Assembly (NCBI GenBank): GCA_030625695.1 | Contig: DAOUQK010000025.1 | Location: 1-19,094 of the forward strand | Reading direction: 5' to 3' | DNA: 19,094 nucleotides | DNA from: Paracoccaceae bacterium | Lineage (GTDB): Bacteria; Pseudomonadota; Alphaproteobacteria; Rhodobacterales; Rhodobacteraceae | Notes under the pieces: generated by a model | Seen by the model: the letters and a program-made list of their open reading frames with translations, nothing else | The model's database searches: none | What the model was told of the DNA's origin: nothing | Program-made: the position numbers and the translations under genes | Shown: positions 6,628 through 14,197 of the stretch, in pieces | How the letters are laid out: every line of letters begins with the position of its first letter | How positions within the stretch are numbered: the stretch's first letter is position 1

Positions 6628-7500
6628 GTGGATCGCCTACCTCTGAACAAAGCGCTTGAACAGGCCCGCGATCTATCGGCCAAGGGTATTCTGTCCGCCC
6701 TTACGGGATTAGAGTCGCCGGTTGCTCAGGCTGTCGCACACGCAGTGAACGGCGGCAAAGGGCTGCGGGCGTTTCTGGTGCTGGAATCAGCGCGCATTCA
6801 TGGGATTTCCCCGGATCGCGCAGCCCCTGCTGCTGCTGCGATCGAGGCAATGCATGCCTATTCCCTGGTGCATGATGATCTGCCTTGTCTGGACAATGAC
6901 GACCTGCGCCGGGGTCAGCCGACAGTTCATGTCAAATGGGATGAGGCCACGGCAATTCTGGCCGGGGATGCCTTGCACAGTCTGGCGTTCCAACTGGTGA
7001 TGGACGTAGGAACATCTGCCGAGAACAAGGTCTGCCTGTCTCAGACCCTGGCAAGGGCGGCCGGGTTGCGGGGCATGGTTGGCGGGCAGGAAATGGACAT
7101 TGCTGCGGAAACGTCGCTTAAACAACTGACATTGGGTGAAATTACCACGCTTCAGACCGGCAAGACCGGCGCTTTGATCCGCTGGTCGGCCATGGCCGGG
7201 CCGCGCATTGTGGGGGCTGAAACAAACAGTCTTGATATCTTTGGGACATGCCTTGGCCTTGCCTTTCAGATTGCTGACGACATTTTGGATATCACCGGTG
7301 ATGTCACCAAGGTAGGTAAGGCCGTGGGTAAGGACGCCGTGGCGGGCAAGGCGACGTTTGTTTCGCATCTTGGGCTGGACGGTGCCAGAAAATACGCCCA
7401 CCAAAAGATTGACGAAGCATGCATGGCCTTGTCTGAGTGTGGTCCAGACGCCGAGACCCTACGCCAAGCGGCGCGCTTTGTGATTTCGCGCGACACCTGA
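6628..7500 (+). CDS. ispA: Polyprenyl (farnesyl/geranylgeranyl) diphosphate synthase
   Basis: An all-helical prenyltransferase that condenses IPP with allylic diphosphates to FPP (or GGPP), feeding quinone, carotenoid and lipid-carrier synthesis. The first Asp-rich motif DDLPCLDNDD starts near residue 83 and ends in DLRRGQPT. The second motif is DDILD in FQIADDILDITGD. GGQEMDI and KTGALI are also family motifs. The chosen start is GTG 6628 (MDRLPLNKAL), 10 bp after xseB, giving 290 aa, the normal IspA length. The ribosome binding site is poor, which suggests translational coupling to xseB. Extending the frame upstream to 6538 would run inside xseB with non-family sequence. Chain length (C15 or C20) cannot be read with certainty. 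Confidence 0.94.
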   Translation: MDRLPLNKALEQARDLSAKGILSALTGLESPVAQAVAHAVNGGKGLRAFLVLESARIHGISPDRAAPAAAAIEAMHAYSLVHDDLPCLDNDDLRRGQPTVHVKWDEATAILAGDALHSLAFQLVMDVGTSAENKVCLSQTLARAAGLRGMVGGQEMDIAAETSLKQLTLGEITTLQTGKTGALIRWSAMAGPRIVGAETNSLDIFGTCLGLAFQIADDILDITGDVTKVGKAVGKDAVAGKATFVSHLGLDGARKYAHQKIDEACMALSECGPDAETLRQAARFVISRDT

Positions 7501-7694
7501 GCGTGCCGGATGGGCAAGGGTCGATCCTGATCGACGGCCTGGCCCTCTTGGATGCCGATGCGAGCGATTTCATTCGTTCGTCGACTTAGTCAAATATGGG
7601 TTTGCACCAATCATGTCGCAGGTCTGACACCTTGCGGCTGACTGCCTAAATCAGTATTTATAATATGAGTTTAGCTCCAGAGTCGAAGGCGCAG
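7501..7694 (+). promoter_or_regulatory. ispA-dxs gap with dxs promoter
   Basis: A perfect 7-bp inverted repeat GTCGATC-CT-GATCGAC lies at 7520-7535 without a U-tract. A consensus -10 hexamer TATAAT lies at 7659-7664. TTGCGG at 7632-7637 could be a -35, either 17 nt before the overlapping TATTTA (7655-7660) or 21 nt before TATAAT. Transcription would begin near 7671, so ATG 7665 would lie upstream of the transcript start, and the dxs start should be ATG 7695. A 29-codon GTG frame at 7503-7589 has no ribosome binding site and is not called. Confidence 0.55.
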
Positions 7695-9623
7695 ATGTCA
7701 GACAGGCCAAATACCCCATTATTGGACCGCGTGGCGCGTCCCGCAGACCTGAAGCAATTCTCAGATGCGCAGTTAAGCCAGGTGGCGGCGGAACTGCGGG
7801 CTGAAACCATTTCCGCGGTGTCCGTAACCGGCGGCCATCTGGGCGCAGGGCTTGGGGTGGTTGAACTGACGGTGGCGCTGCATGCGGTGTTCGATACACC
7901 TCGGGATAAGGTAATCTGGGACGTAAGCCACCAGTGTTACCCGCATAAAATCCTGACCGAACGGCGCGATCGTATTCGCACCCTGCGGATGAAGGACGGG
8001 CTGAGCGGGTTCACCAAACGAGATGAATCCCCTTACGATCCGTTTGGTGCCGCGCATTCTTCGACCTCGATCAGTGCGGCCCTTGGGTTTGCTGTGGCCC
8101 GCGACCTTGGCGGTTCGACGCCTGAAGGGTTGGGCGATGCGATTGCCGTAATCGGTGATGGGTCGATGAGCGCAGGCATGGCTTTTGAAGCGATGAACAA
8201 CGCAGGTCATCTGAAAAAGCGGCTGATCGTAATCCTGAACGACAATGAGATGAGCATTGCACCACCGGTGGGCGCATTGTCGGCCCATTTGTCGCGGCTT
8301 TACGCAGAAGAGCCGTTTCAGGAATTTAAAGCGGCCGCCAAGGGGGCCGTGTCGCTATTGCCGGAACCGTTCCGCGAGGGCGCGAAACGGGCCAAAGAGA
8401 TGCTGAAAGGCATGGCTGTTGGCGGGACGTTGTTTGAATCGCTTGGGTTTTCCTATCTCGGGCCGATCGACGGCCATGACATGGCGCAATTGTTGCCGGT
8501 TTTGCGCACGGTCAAAGCGCGCGCCGCCGGACCAATCCTGATCCATGTGTTGACCAAAAAGGGCAAAGGGTATGCGCCTGCCGAAACCGCGCGTGATCGT
8601 GGCCACGCCACTGCGAAATTCGATGTGGTGACGGGGGAGCAACAGAAAACGCCGTCAAACGCGCCCAGCTATACTGACGTTTTTGGCGAGGCTTTGGTGC
8701 GGCTCGCAGGCAAAGACGACAAGATTTGTGCTGTTACGGCCGCCATGCCCGACGGCACCGGCCTGAACCTGTTTGCCGAGAGGTATCCAAGCCGGTGCTT
8801 TGATGTCGGTATCGCCGAACAACACGGCGTCACCTTTTGTGCGGCATTGGCGGCGGGCGGGATGAAACCGTTCTGTGTGATGTATTCCACCTTCTTGCAA
8901 CGTGGCTTTGACCAGATAGTGCATGACGTGGCGATCCAGGGCCTGCCAGTGCGCTTTGCCATCGACCGGGCTGGTCTGGTCGGCGCGGATGGGCCAACCC
9001 ATGCGGGCAGTTTTGACATCGCATACCTTGCCAACCTGCCCGGCTTTGTGGTGATGGCCGCAGCGGACGAAGGCGAGTTGGTACATATGATCGCCACTGC
9101 CGCCACACACGACAGCGGGCCGATTGCCTTTCGCTATCCACGCGGGTCAGGCGAAGGCGTCGAAATCCCTGATCACGGCGAAGTTCTTGAGATCGGCAAG
9201 GGGCGGATAATTACGCAAGGCGCGCGCGTGGCGATCCTGTCTTACGGCACCCGTCTGGGCGAAGTGCGCAAAGCCGCCGAAGCCTTGGGCGCGCGCGGTA
9301 TCACCCCGACCATTGCCGATGCGCGATTTGTCAAACCGCTGGACCGCGATCTGATATTGAGGCTGGCGGCCGAACATGAGGCGCTGATCACCGTCGAAGA
9401 AGGTGCCATCGGCGGGTTTGGCAGCCATGTGGCGCAGTTATTGGCAGATGAGGGCGTGTTTGATGCCGGGTTGAAGTACCGCTCGATGGTGTTCCCGGAT
9501 ATCTTTATTGATCAGGCAAACCCTGCGGATATGTACAAGGTGGCAGCGATGGATGCCGCTGCGATCGAAGCGAAGGTTCTGGATGTGCTGGGCGTGGCCA
9601 CGATAGGCGAGAAACGGGCGTAG
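7695..9623 (+). CDS. dxs: 1-deoxy-D-xylulose-5-phosphate synthase
   Basis: DXS is a thiamine-diphosphate enzyme that joins pyruvate and glyceraldehyde 3-phosphate to DXP, the committed step of the MEP isoprenoid pathway. It is a cytosolic dimer. The thiamine/Mg motif GDGSMSAGMAFEAMNN begins near residue 154. The catalytic Glu lies in VGIAEQHGVTF near residue 372. AGLVGADGPTHAGSFD and the transketolase C-terminal domain follow. ATG 7695 (MSDRPNTPLLDRV) has GAAGG five nt upstream and matches remembered Rhodobacter DXS N-termini. ATG 7665 has no ribosome binding site and follows a -10 box. Length is 642 aa. The last codons GCG TAG are part of a large inverted repeat. Confidence 0.97.
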   Translation: MSDRPNTPLLDRVARPADLKQFSDAQLSQVAAELRAETISAVSVTGGHLGAGLGVVELTVALHAVFDTPRDKVIWDVSHQCYPHKILTERRDRIRTLRMKDGLSGFTKRDESPYDPFGAAHSSTSISAALGFAVARDLGGSTPEGLGDAIAVIGDGSMSAGMAFEAMNNAGHLKKRLIVILNDNEMSIAPPVGALSAHLSRLYAEEPFQEFKAAAKGAVSLLPEPFREGAKRAKEMLKGMAVGGTLFESLGFSYLGPIDGHDMAQLLPVLRTVKARAAGPILIHVLTKKGKGYAPAETARDRGHATAKFDVVTGEQQKTPSNAPSYTDVFGEALVRLAGKDDKICAVTAAMPDGTGLNLFAERYPSRCFDVGIAEQHGVTFCAALAAGGMKPFCVMYSTFLQRGFDQIVHDVAIQGLPVRFAIDRAGLVGADGPTHAGSFDIAYLANLPGFVVMAAADEGELVHMIATAATHDSGPIAFRYPRGSGEGVEIPDHGEVLEIGKGRIITQGARVAILSYGTRLGEVRKAAEALGARGITPTIADARFVKPLDRDLILRLAAEHEALITVEEGAIGGFGSHVAQLLADEGVFDAGLKYRSMVFPDIFIDQANPADMYKVAAMDAAAIEAKVLDVLGVATIGEKRA

Positions 9624-9693
9624 GGTGGGTGAAAACCCACGTTTGCCCCGATTTTAATCGTCGGCAAACGTGGGTTTTCACCCACCCTACGCC
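9617..9693. repeat. Perfect 31-bp inverted repeat: paired GTAG-headed REP elements (REPIN-like)
   Basis: The arms 9617-9647 and 9663-9693 are perfect reverse complements over 31 bp, with a 15-nt centre that itself holds CGATT/AATCG. Each arm begins GGCGTAGGG and carries its own hairpin, GTGGGT-GAAA-ACCCAC. A GTAG tetranucleotide 5' of a small hairpin is the described hallmark of REP sequences mobilised by RAYT (TnpA-REP) transposases, and inverted REP pairs are called REPINs. The element overlaps the stop codons of dxs (9621-9623) and of the convergent SDR gene (9687-9689), and could act as a bidirectional terminator. Related units occur at 18320-18380. Confidence 0.85.
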
Positions 9694-10544
9694 TCAACCA
9701 TCGCCGCCAGCCCTTCGCGATACCCCGGATAGATCAACTCTATCCCCAACTCATCCTTGATCCGATCATTGCGCACCCGCTTGTTCTCACCATAAAAGCT
9801 GCGCGCCATCGGGGTCATTTCGGCCTCGGCAAAGGGGATGGCCGGGGGCACCGGCAGGCCCAGCAGGTTGGCGGTGTGGGCGATCACGTCTTCGGGTGGG
9901 GCCGGGTCGTCGTCGCACAGGTTATAGATCGCACAGGGTGGGGTGGAATTGGGCCTTGCCATCGACGTGGCCAGAATCTGGGCAATATCCTCGACATGAA
10001 TGCGGGAAAACACCTGACCGGGTTTGATGATACGGCGCGCGGTCCCATTTCGAACCTTGGCGAGCGGCCCGCGCCCCGGCCCGTAGATGCCCGCCAAACG
10101 GAATATGTGCAACGGCAGGTCAGGGATCATAGCCCAGGCCTTTTCGGCCTCGACCCGCCAGTGACCGCGTTTTGAGGCAGGCGAAGGTGGCGTGCTTTCG
10201 TCCACCCACCCGCCACCGTGATCACCGTAGACGGCGGTGGTCGACAGATACCCAACCCATTGCAGGTGCGGTGCTGCGCGGGTTATTTCGGCCATAAGAT
10301 GCGCCAGCACCGGGTCTCCGGCCTCGGTCGGTCCGGCAGAGGTCAGCACATGGGTGACCCCGTCCAACGCCTGCGCGTTGACTTCGGACGGCCAGATCAG
10401 CGGCTCGACCCCGGTGGCCCGCATCGCCGCCGCCTTGTCAGGGTCGCGGGTGGTGGCAATGATGCGCCAGCCTTTGGGGATCAGCACATTGGCAAGGGCA
10501 CGGGCGCTGTATCCATGGCCTAAAGATAAAAGTGTTTTGCTCAT
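9687..10544 (-). CDS. Atypical SDR-family NAD(P)-dependent epimerase/dehydratase-like protein
   Basis: A 285-aa Rossmann protein with an N-terminal dinucleotide fold: LLSLGHGYSARALA (residues 5-18) is a GxGxxA-type loop, and TTRDP follows strand 2. The segment YLSTTAVYGDHGG (99-111) is the usual SDR strand-5 motif and FRLAGIYGPGRGP (148-160) the following loop. The catalytic YxxxK is absent: the aligned position reads HWRVEAEKAW (128-137). This resembles the YeeZ-type atypical SDRs, whose reaction is unknown. The ATG at 10544 faces the methyltransferase gene across 82 bp. The gene converges on dxs, and its last codons lie in the inverted repeat. Function beyond nucleotide binding cannot be stated. 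Confidence 0.8.
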   Translation of the reverse strand: MSKTLLSLGHGYSARALANVLIPKGWRIIATTRDPDKAAAMRATGVEPLIWPSEVNAQALDGVTHVLTSAGPTEAGDPVLAHLMAEITRAAPHLQWVGYLSTTAVYGDHGGGWVDESTPPSPASKRGHWRVEAEKAWAMIPDLPLHIFRLAGIYGPGRGPLAKVRNGTARRIIKPGQVFSRIHVEDIAQILATSMARPNSTPPCAIYNLCDDDPAPPEDVIAHTANLLGLPVPPAIPFAEAEMTPMARSFYGENKRVRNDRIKDELGIELIYPGYREGLAAMVEA

Positions 10545-10626
10545 ACCGTTAAATGCAGCCGTTCTACGGCGCTGGCAAGTGCAAGACAGGCTTGATCCGA
10601 ATCAGCATTTCCGCCTTTGATAAGGG

Positions 10627-11262
10627 ATGAGTAAAAACAAACCTGATCTGCAATCGGCCTATGGCCTGAAATCCGCCGACGACTCGCGTCGTCTTTATGC
10701 CGATTGGGCCGGGGATTACGATGCCGGTTTTGCCTCGCAAGAGGATTACCAGCTGCACATCCACACCGCACGTGCCTTTGTCAGTGCTGGCGGTCAAGGG
10801 CCGGTTCTGGACGTTGGTGCCGGTACTGGCCTGTGCGGCGCGGTTCTGGCGGCGATGGGGGCGGGGCCGATAGATGCCACCGATATCAGCGCCGAAATGC
10901 TGGATCAGGCTATGCAAAAAGACATCTACCGCGACGCGATCGAGGCCGATCTGAACTTGGGCATTCCCGTGCCGCCGGAAAGCTATGCTGGAATCGTGTC
11001 CTCTGGCACCTTCACCACCGGCCACGTCGGCCCGGGCGCGATTGACGCGTTGTTAAGGGTGGCAAGACAGGGCGCGCAATTTGCCTTGTCGATCAACAGC
11101 AAACATTATCAAAGCGCGGGATTTGAGCAGGCATTCGCCACGCTGTCGCTAAACGATAAAATCAGCAAGCTGAGCCTGCCGGAAGTCCAGATTTATGGAG
11201 ATCTGGCTGATGGGCTTCACAAATACGACACCGCGTTGATTGCGTTGTTCGAGAAAAACTAG
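10627..11262 (+). CDS. Class I SAM-dependent methyltransferase
   Basis: A 211-aa soluble methyltransferase of unknown substrate. Motif I is VLDVGAGTGLCGAVL (60-74), the S-adenosylmethionine loop. The acidic motif II region is IDATDISAEMLDQA (82-95). A motif IV-like strand reads YAGIVSSGTFTTGHVGP. The N-terminus YADWAGDYDAGF is seen in small-molecule methyltransferases of the Williams-Beuren/UbiE-like groups. AAGGG directly abuts the ATG at 10627, too close for a normal Shine-Dalgarno, so translation may be weak or the start may differ; no better in-frame start is apparent. It is divergent from the SDR gene and convergent with the crotonase operon. Confidence 0.85.
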   Translation: MSKNKPDLQSAYGLKSADDSRRLYADWAGDYDAGFASQEDYQLHIHTARAFVSAGGQGPVLDVGAGTGLCGAVLAAMGAGPIDATDISAEMLDQAMQKDIYRDAIEADLNLGIPVPPESYAGIVSSGTFTTGHVGPGAIDALLRVARQGAQFALSINSKHYQSAGFEQAFATLSLNDKISKLSLPEVQIYGDLADGLHKYDTALIALFEKN

Positions 11263-11338
11263 GCCGCGTCAGGCGATCGCGAAAGAAACGCACCACCCTT
11301 TCAAAGGTTGAACAAAGGGCCGCCCAACCGCGCCATTC
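11263..11338. other. Short convergent gap (methyltransferase / crotonase)
   Basis: This gap lies between two converging genes. CCCTTT (11296-11301) and AAAGGG (11314-11319) form a weak 6-bp inverted repeat, with CCTTTCAAAGG nested at its left side. No U-tract follows on either strand, so terminator function is uncertain. No coding potential was seen. Confidence 0.3.
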
Positions 11339-12118
11339 CTATTTCCCCTTCCAGACCGGATCACGTTTTTCGGCAAACGCCCGTGCCCCTTCCAGTTGGT
11401 CGTCTGAGGAATAAAGCACATCCACGCTGGCCAACTGGCGACCGGTAATCCGGTTCATCGCGTCCTGAAACTTGGCGTCTTCGGCATCGCGCACAATCTC
11501 TTTGATCGCCGCATAAACCAAAGGTGGGCCGCTGGCGATCAAACGCGCCAATTCCCACGCCCGATCCATCAGATTGTCTGCCGGGATAACCTCATTCACC
11601 AACCCCCAGCGGTGCGCTTCGCCCGCATCAAACCACCGGCCCGTCAACAGCAATTCCATGGCGATGTGATAGGGGATGCGTTTGGGCAGTTTGACGCTGG
11701 CCGCATCCGCCACGGTGCCCGAGCGGATTTCGGGCAAGGCAAAGCTGGCGTGATCCGCCGCCAGGATTATATCCGCACTTAACGCCAATTCCAGACCACC
11801 GCCGCAGGCAATGCCATTTACGGCGGCGATCACCGGTTTGTTCAGATCGCGTAATTCCTGCAAGCCACCAAACCCGCCAACGCCATAGTCGCCGTCCACT
11901 GCGTCGCCATCCGCCGCCGCCTTAAGATCCCACCCCGGGCAAAAGAACTTTTGCCCACCGCCGGTCAGGATCGCCACCCGCAAATCTGGATCATCGCGAA
12001 AGTCGCGAAATACCTCGCCCATTTCACGCGAGGTTTTCAGATCGATCGCGTTGGCTTTGGGTCGGTCCAGTGTCACCAACAGGACCGCGCCATCACGTTT
12101 GGTTTTTATTGCAGTCAT
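11339..12118 (-). CDS. Crotonase-family enoyl-CoA hydratase, CaiD (carnitinyl-CoA dehydratase)-like
   Basis: A 259-aa crotonase-fold enzyme, expected to hydrate an enoyl-CoA or dehydrate a 3-hydroxyacyl-CoA. Both catalytic glutamates are present at the CaiD/ECH positions: E110 in ACGGGLELALSAD and E130 in SFALPEIRSG. The oxyanion-hole region is FFCPGWDLKAAA. The C-terminus FAEKRDPVWKGK is almost identical to the end of E. coli CaiD as I remember it, so CaiD is the closest named relative. CaiB and CaiC partners are not seen, so a carnitine substrate is not established. The start overlaps the ligase stop (ATGA, 12115-12118). It is the last gene of the four-gene operon. Confidence 0.85.
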   Translation of the reverse strand: MTAIKTKRDGAVLLVTLDRPKANAIDLKTSREMGEVFRDFRDDPDLRVAILTGGGQKFFCPGWDLKAAADGDAVDGDYGVGGFGGLQELRDLNKPVIAAVNGIACGGGLELALSADIILAADHASFALPEIRSGTVADAASVKLPKRIPYHIAMELLLTGRWFDAGEAHRWGLVNEVIPADNLMDRAWELARLIASGPPLVYAAIKEIVRDAEDAKFQDAMNRITGRQLASVDVLYSSDDQLEGARAFAEKRDPVWKGK

Positions 12119-14142
12119 GGGTCACCCTTTCGAATAAGCGCATCAACCGCCACCGCTCGTGTCGGCGTGCAGATCAGCGGGTTAACCTCAACTTCGCCAA
12201 CTGTGTCTGCATTGGCAAGGACATAGGCCTGAATCGCGTCAATTGCATCCAGAATCGACTCGGTATCAGCGCCCGGTTGGCCGCGATACCCTGCAAGTAT
12301 GGGCGCGCATCTAAGCCGGTTCAAAGCCTGTTTTACCTGCGCCCGTTCGCTGGGGATCAAAAGCGATGTGCTGTCTTGCAACAATTCGGTCGTAACGCCG
12401 CCCGCCGCCAATGTCAGAACAAACCCATGCGCCGGGTCCTGTATTACCCCGATCAGCAATTCGGCCACGCCACCGGTTACCATTTCTTCGACCAGATACC
12501 CTTCGACGTCCATGTTTTGAGCCGCCGCCAATACCTGATCGGGTGCAAGGTTCAACCGCACGGCCCCATGCTCGCTCTTATGGCCCAGACCTGTGCCTTT
12601 CAACGCCAGCGGAGCCGTCAAGCCTTGCGCCTTCTCGGCGATGGCCTCAGAGCTGCCCGCCTGACTATTTACCGGTACAACCAATCCACACCCGGCCAGA
12701 GCCGCTTTGGCTTCTGCCTCACTCACAAGAGAATACGCCGCAGTTTTGCGTGGCAGCAAAACAGGCTCTGCGGTCGGTGTTCTGCTGGCAGCTGCGGCAG
12801 CGGCAGCGACAGCCACCAGCGCCTCATTCAATCCGACCATTGGAACCACGCCGCCCTGCATCAACTCCTGCGCGACAGATTTGGGCATCAACTCTGGCAA
12901 AGTGGACACCACGGCAAATGGTGCGCCGGTCATTGCCCGCACCTCTAACGCAGCTTGTGTGGCGCAGGCCCAGTCGCCAATCTGTGACGTTGGATAATCA
13001 ACAATCGACAATGTCATGGCAATATCTTCGCCAGTCATCCCGGCCCACGCCTTTGCCATTGCTGGTGCGTCTCGCCAGATATAGGTGTGATAATCCAGCG
13101 GGTTGGCCAAGGCCACCATCGGACCAAGTGCCGCTCGCAGGTGGTTTTTCTGCGGCTCCGACAGAGCTGGAAACGTCAAGCCACGCGCCTTGGCAGCATC
13201 GGCAATCAGACTGGCCTCGCCGCCCGAGCAACTGATCGAGGATATTCTGTTAGACCCTAAAGCACCAACACAATGCACCAATTTCAGCGTCTCCAGAAAC
13301 TCTGGCAACCCATGCACTCGGGCAATTCCCAATCGATCCAGAAACGCCTGTGCCCCGGCATCACTCCCGGCAAGTGAAGCGGTATGCGAAAGGGCTGCTT
13401 GCTGCGCCTGCTCGGAGGTGCCGGATTTCAAGGCAATCAAAGGGACGCCGCACTGATGCGCCTTTTGGGCCAGCGCCTCCCATCCACGTAAATCGGCGAA
13501 CCCTTCGATATGCAATCCAATCGCCGTGACGCGGGTGTCTTCCAGCAATTCAAGGGCGATTTCGGCCTGCGAGGTCTGCGCCATATTCCCGCAGGTGATC
13601 ATATAGGCAATTGGCAAGGCGCGTTGCTGCATGGTCAGGTTGATGGCGATATTGCTGGATTGGGTCAGGATCGCCACGCCGCTCTCAACCGGTTCCATCC
13701 CATGTTGATCCGGCCAGATTGCAACCCGGTCAGCTGCGTTGACAAAGCCATAACAATTTGGCCCCAGAACCGGCATATCGCCCGCGGCCTTTATAAGTTG
13801 GTCCTGAAGCAAATCGCCGCCCGCATCTTCGGCTTTTGCCTCGCTGAAACCAGAGGCAAAACACACGGCCCCCCCGGCGTCCAGCTGGCTCAGTGCCTGA
13901 ACCGCCTCAATTGTTGCGACCCTGTTGATACCAATAAAGGCCGCATCAATCGGACCCGGCCAATCTTCCAAACGCCGGATTGCAGCCTTGCCGGCAATCT
14001 GTTTGCCGGACGGGTGGACCGGAAAAATCTCACCATCAAAGCCAATTCCCTGCGCCGCCCGGATAATTGACGCGCACCACGCCCCGCCACCGATCACGGC
14101 GATCGAACGTGGTTTAAGCAAGCGGGAAAGATCACGTTTCAT
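12115..14142 (-). CDS. ADP-forming acyl-CoA ligase (acetate-CoA ligase family, fused alpha and beta subunits)
   Basis: This 675-aa enzyme should make an acyl-CoA from an acid, CoA and ATP through a phosphohistidine. The order is: CoA-binding Rossmann domain (about 8-100, SIAVIGGGAW), succinyl-CoA-synthetase-like domains (about 145-450) with H253 in LSHTASLAGS as the likely phosphorylated His, an Ala-rich linker (443-452), and an ATP-grasp domain (about 455-675) with ALKGTGLGHKSEHGAV, VEEMVTGGVAELLIG and GEVEVNPL. This fused layout also occurs in FerA-type feruloyl-CoA synthetases and ADP-forming acetyl-CoA synthetases, so the substrate is open. ATG 14142 has GAGG 8 nt upstream; a GTG at 14166 would add eight residues and is less likely. 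Confidence 0.9.
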   Translation of the reverse strand: MKRDLSRLLKPRSIAVIGGGAWCASIIRAAQGIGFDGEIFPVHPSGKQIAGKAAIRRLEDWPGPIDAAFIGINRVATIEAVQALSQLDAGGAVCFASGFSEAKAEDAGGDLLQDQLIKAAGDMPVLGPNCYGFVNAADRVAIWPDQHGMEPVESGVAILTQSSNIAINLTMQQRALPIAYMITCGNMAQTSQAEIALELLEDTRVTAIGLHIEGFADLRGWEALAQKAHQCGVPLIALKSGTSEQAQQAALSHTASLAGSDAGAQAFLDRLGIARVHGLPEFLETLKLVHCVGALGSNRISSISCSGGEASLIADAAKARGLTFPALSEPQKNHLRAALGPMVALANPLDYHTYIWRDAPAMAKAWAGMTGEDIAMTLSIVDYPTSQIGDWACATQAALEVRAMTGAPFAVVSTLPELMPKSVAQELMQGGVVPMVGLNEALVAVAAAAAAASRTPTAEPVLLPRKTAAYSLVSEAEAKAALAGCGLVVPVNSQAGSSEAIAEKAQGLTAPLALKGTGLGHKSEHGAVRLNLAPDQVLAAAQNMDVEGYLVEEMVTGGVAELLIGVIQDPAHGFVLTLAAGGVTTELLQDSTSLLIPSERAQVKQALNRLRCAPILAGYRGQPGADTESILDAIDAIQAYVLANADTVGEVEVNPLICTPTRAVAVDALIRKGDP

Positions 14143-14197
14143 TGGCGAACCTCGGTCAAATATCACACATGGGCGAGCCTCCGGCGGCGATATTTAT
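14143..14197. repeat. Intergenic GCCTCCGGCGG motif between acyl-CoA dehydrogenase and CoA ligase genes
   Basis: The 51-bp spacer contains GAGCCTCCGGCGGCGATATT (14175-14194), which runs into the stop codon of the acyl-CoA dehydrogenase gene. It contains CCTCCGGCGG, a near-palindrome. I recall similar sequence in intergenic spacers of many Rhodobacteraceae, but cannot search for it. The spacer also carries the ligase ribosome binding site. Confidence 0.35.

Noticed and set aside
7503..7589. 29-codon GTG frame after ispA
   Set aside because: There is no ribosome binding site, no recognisable family, and it overlaps a perfect inverted repeat.
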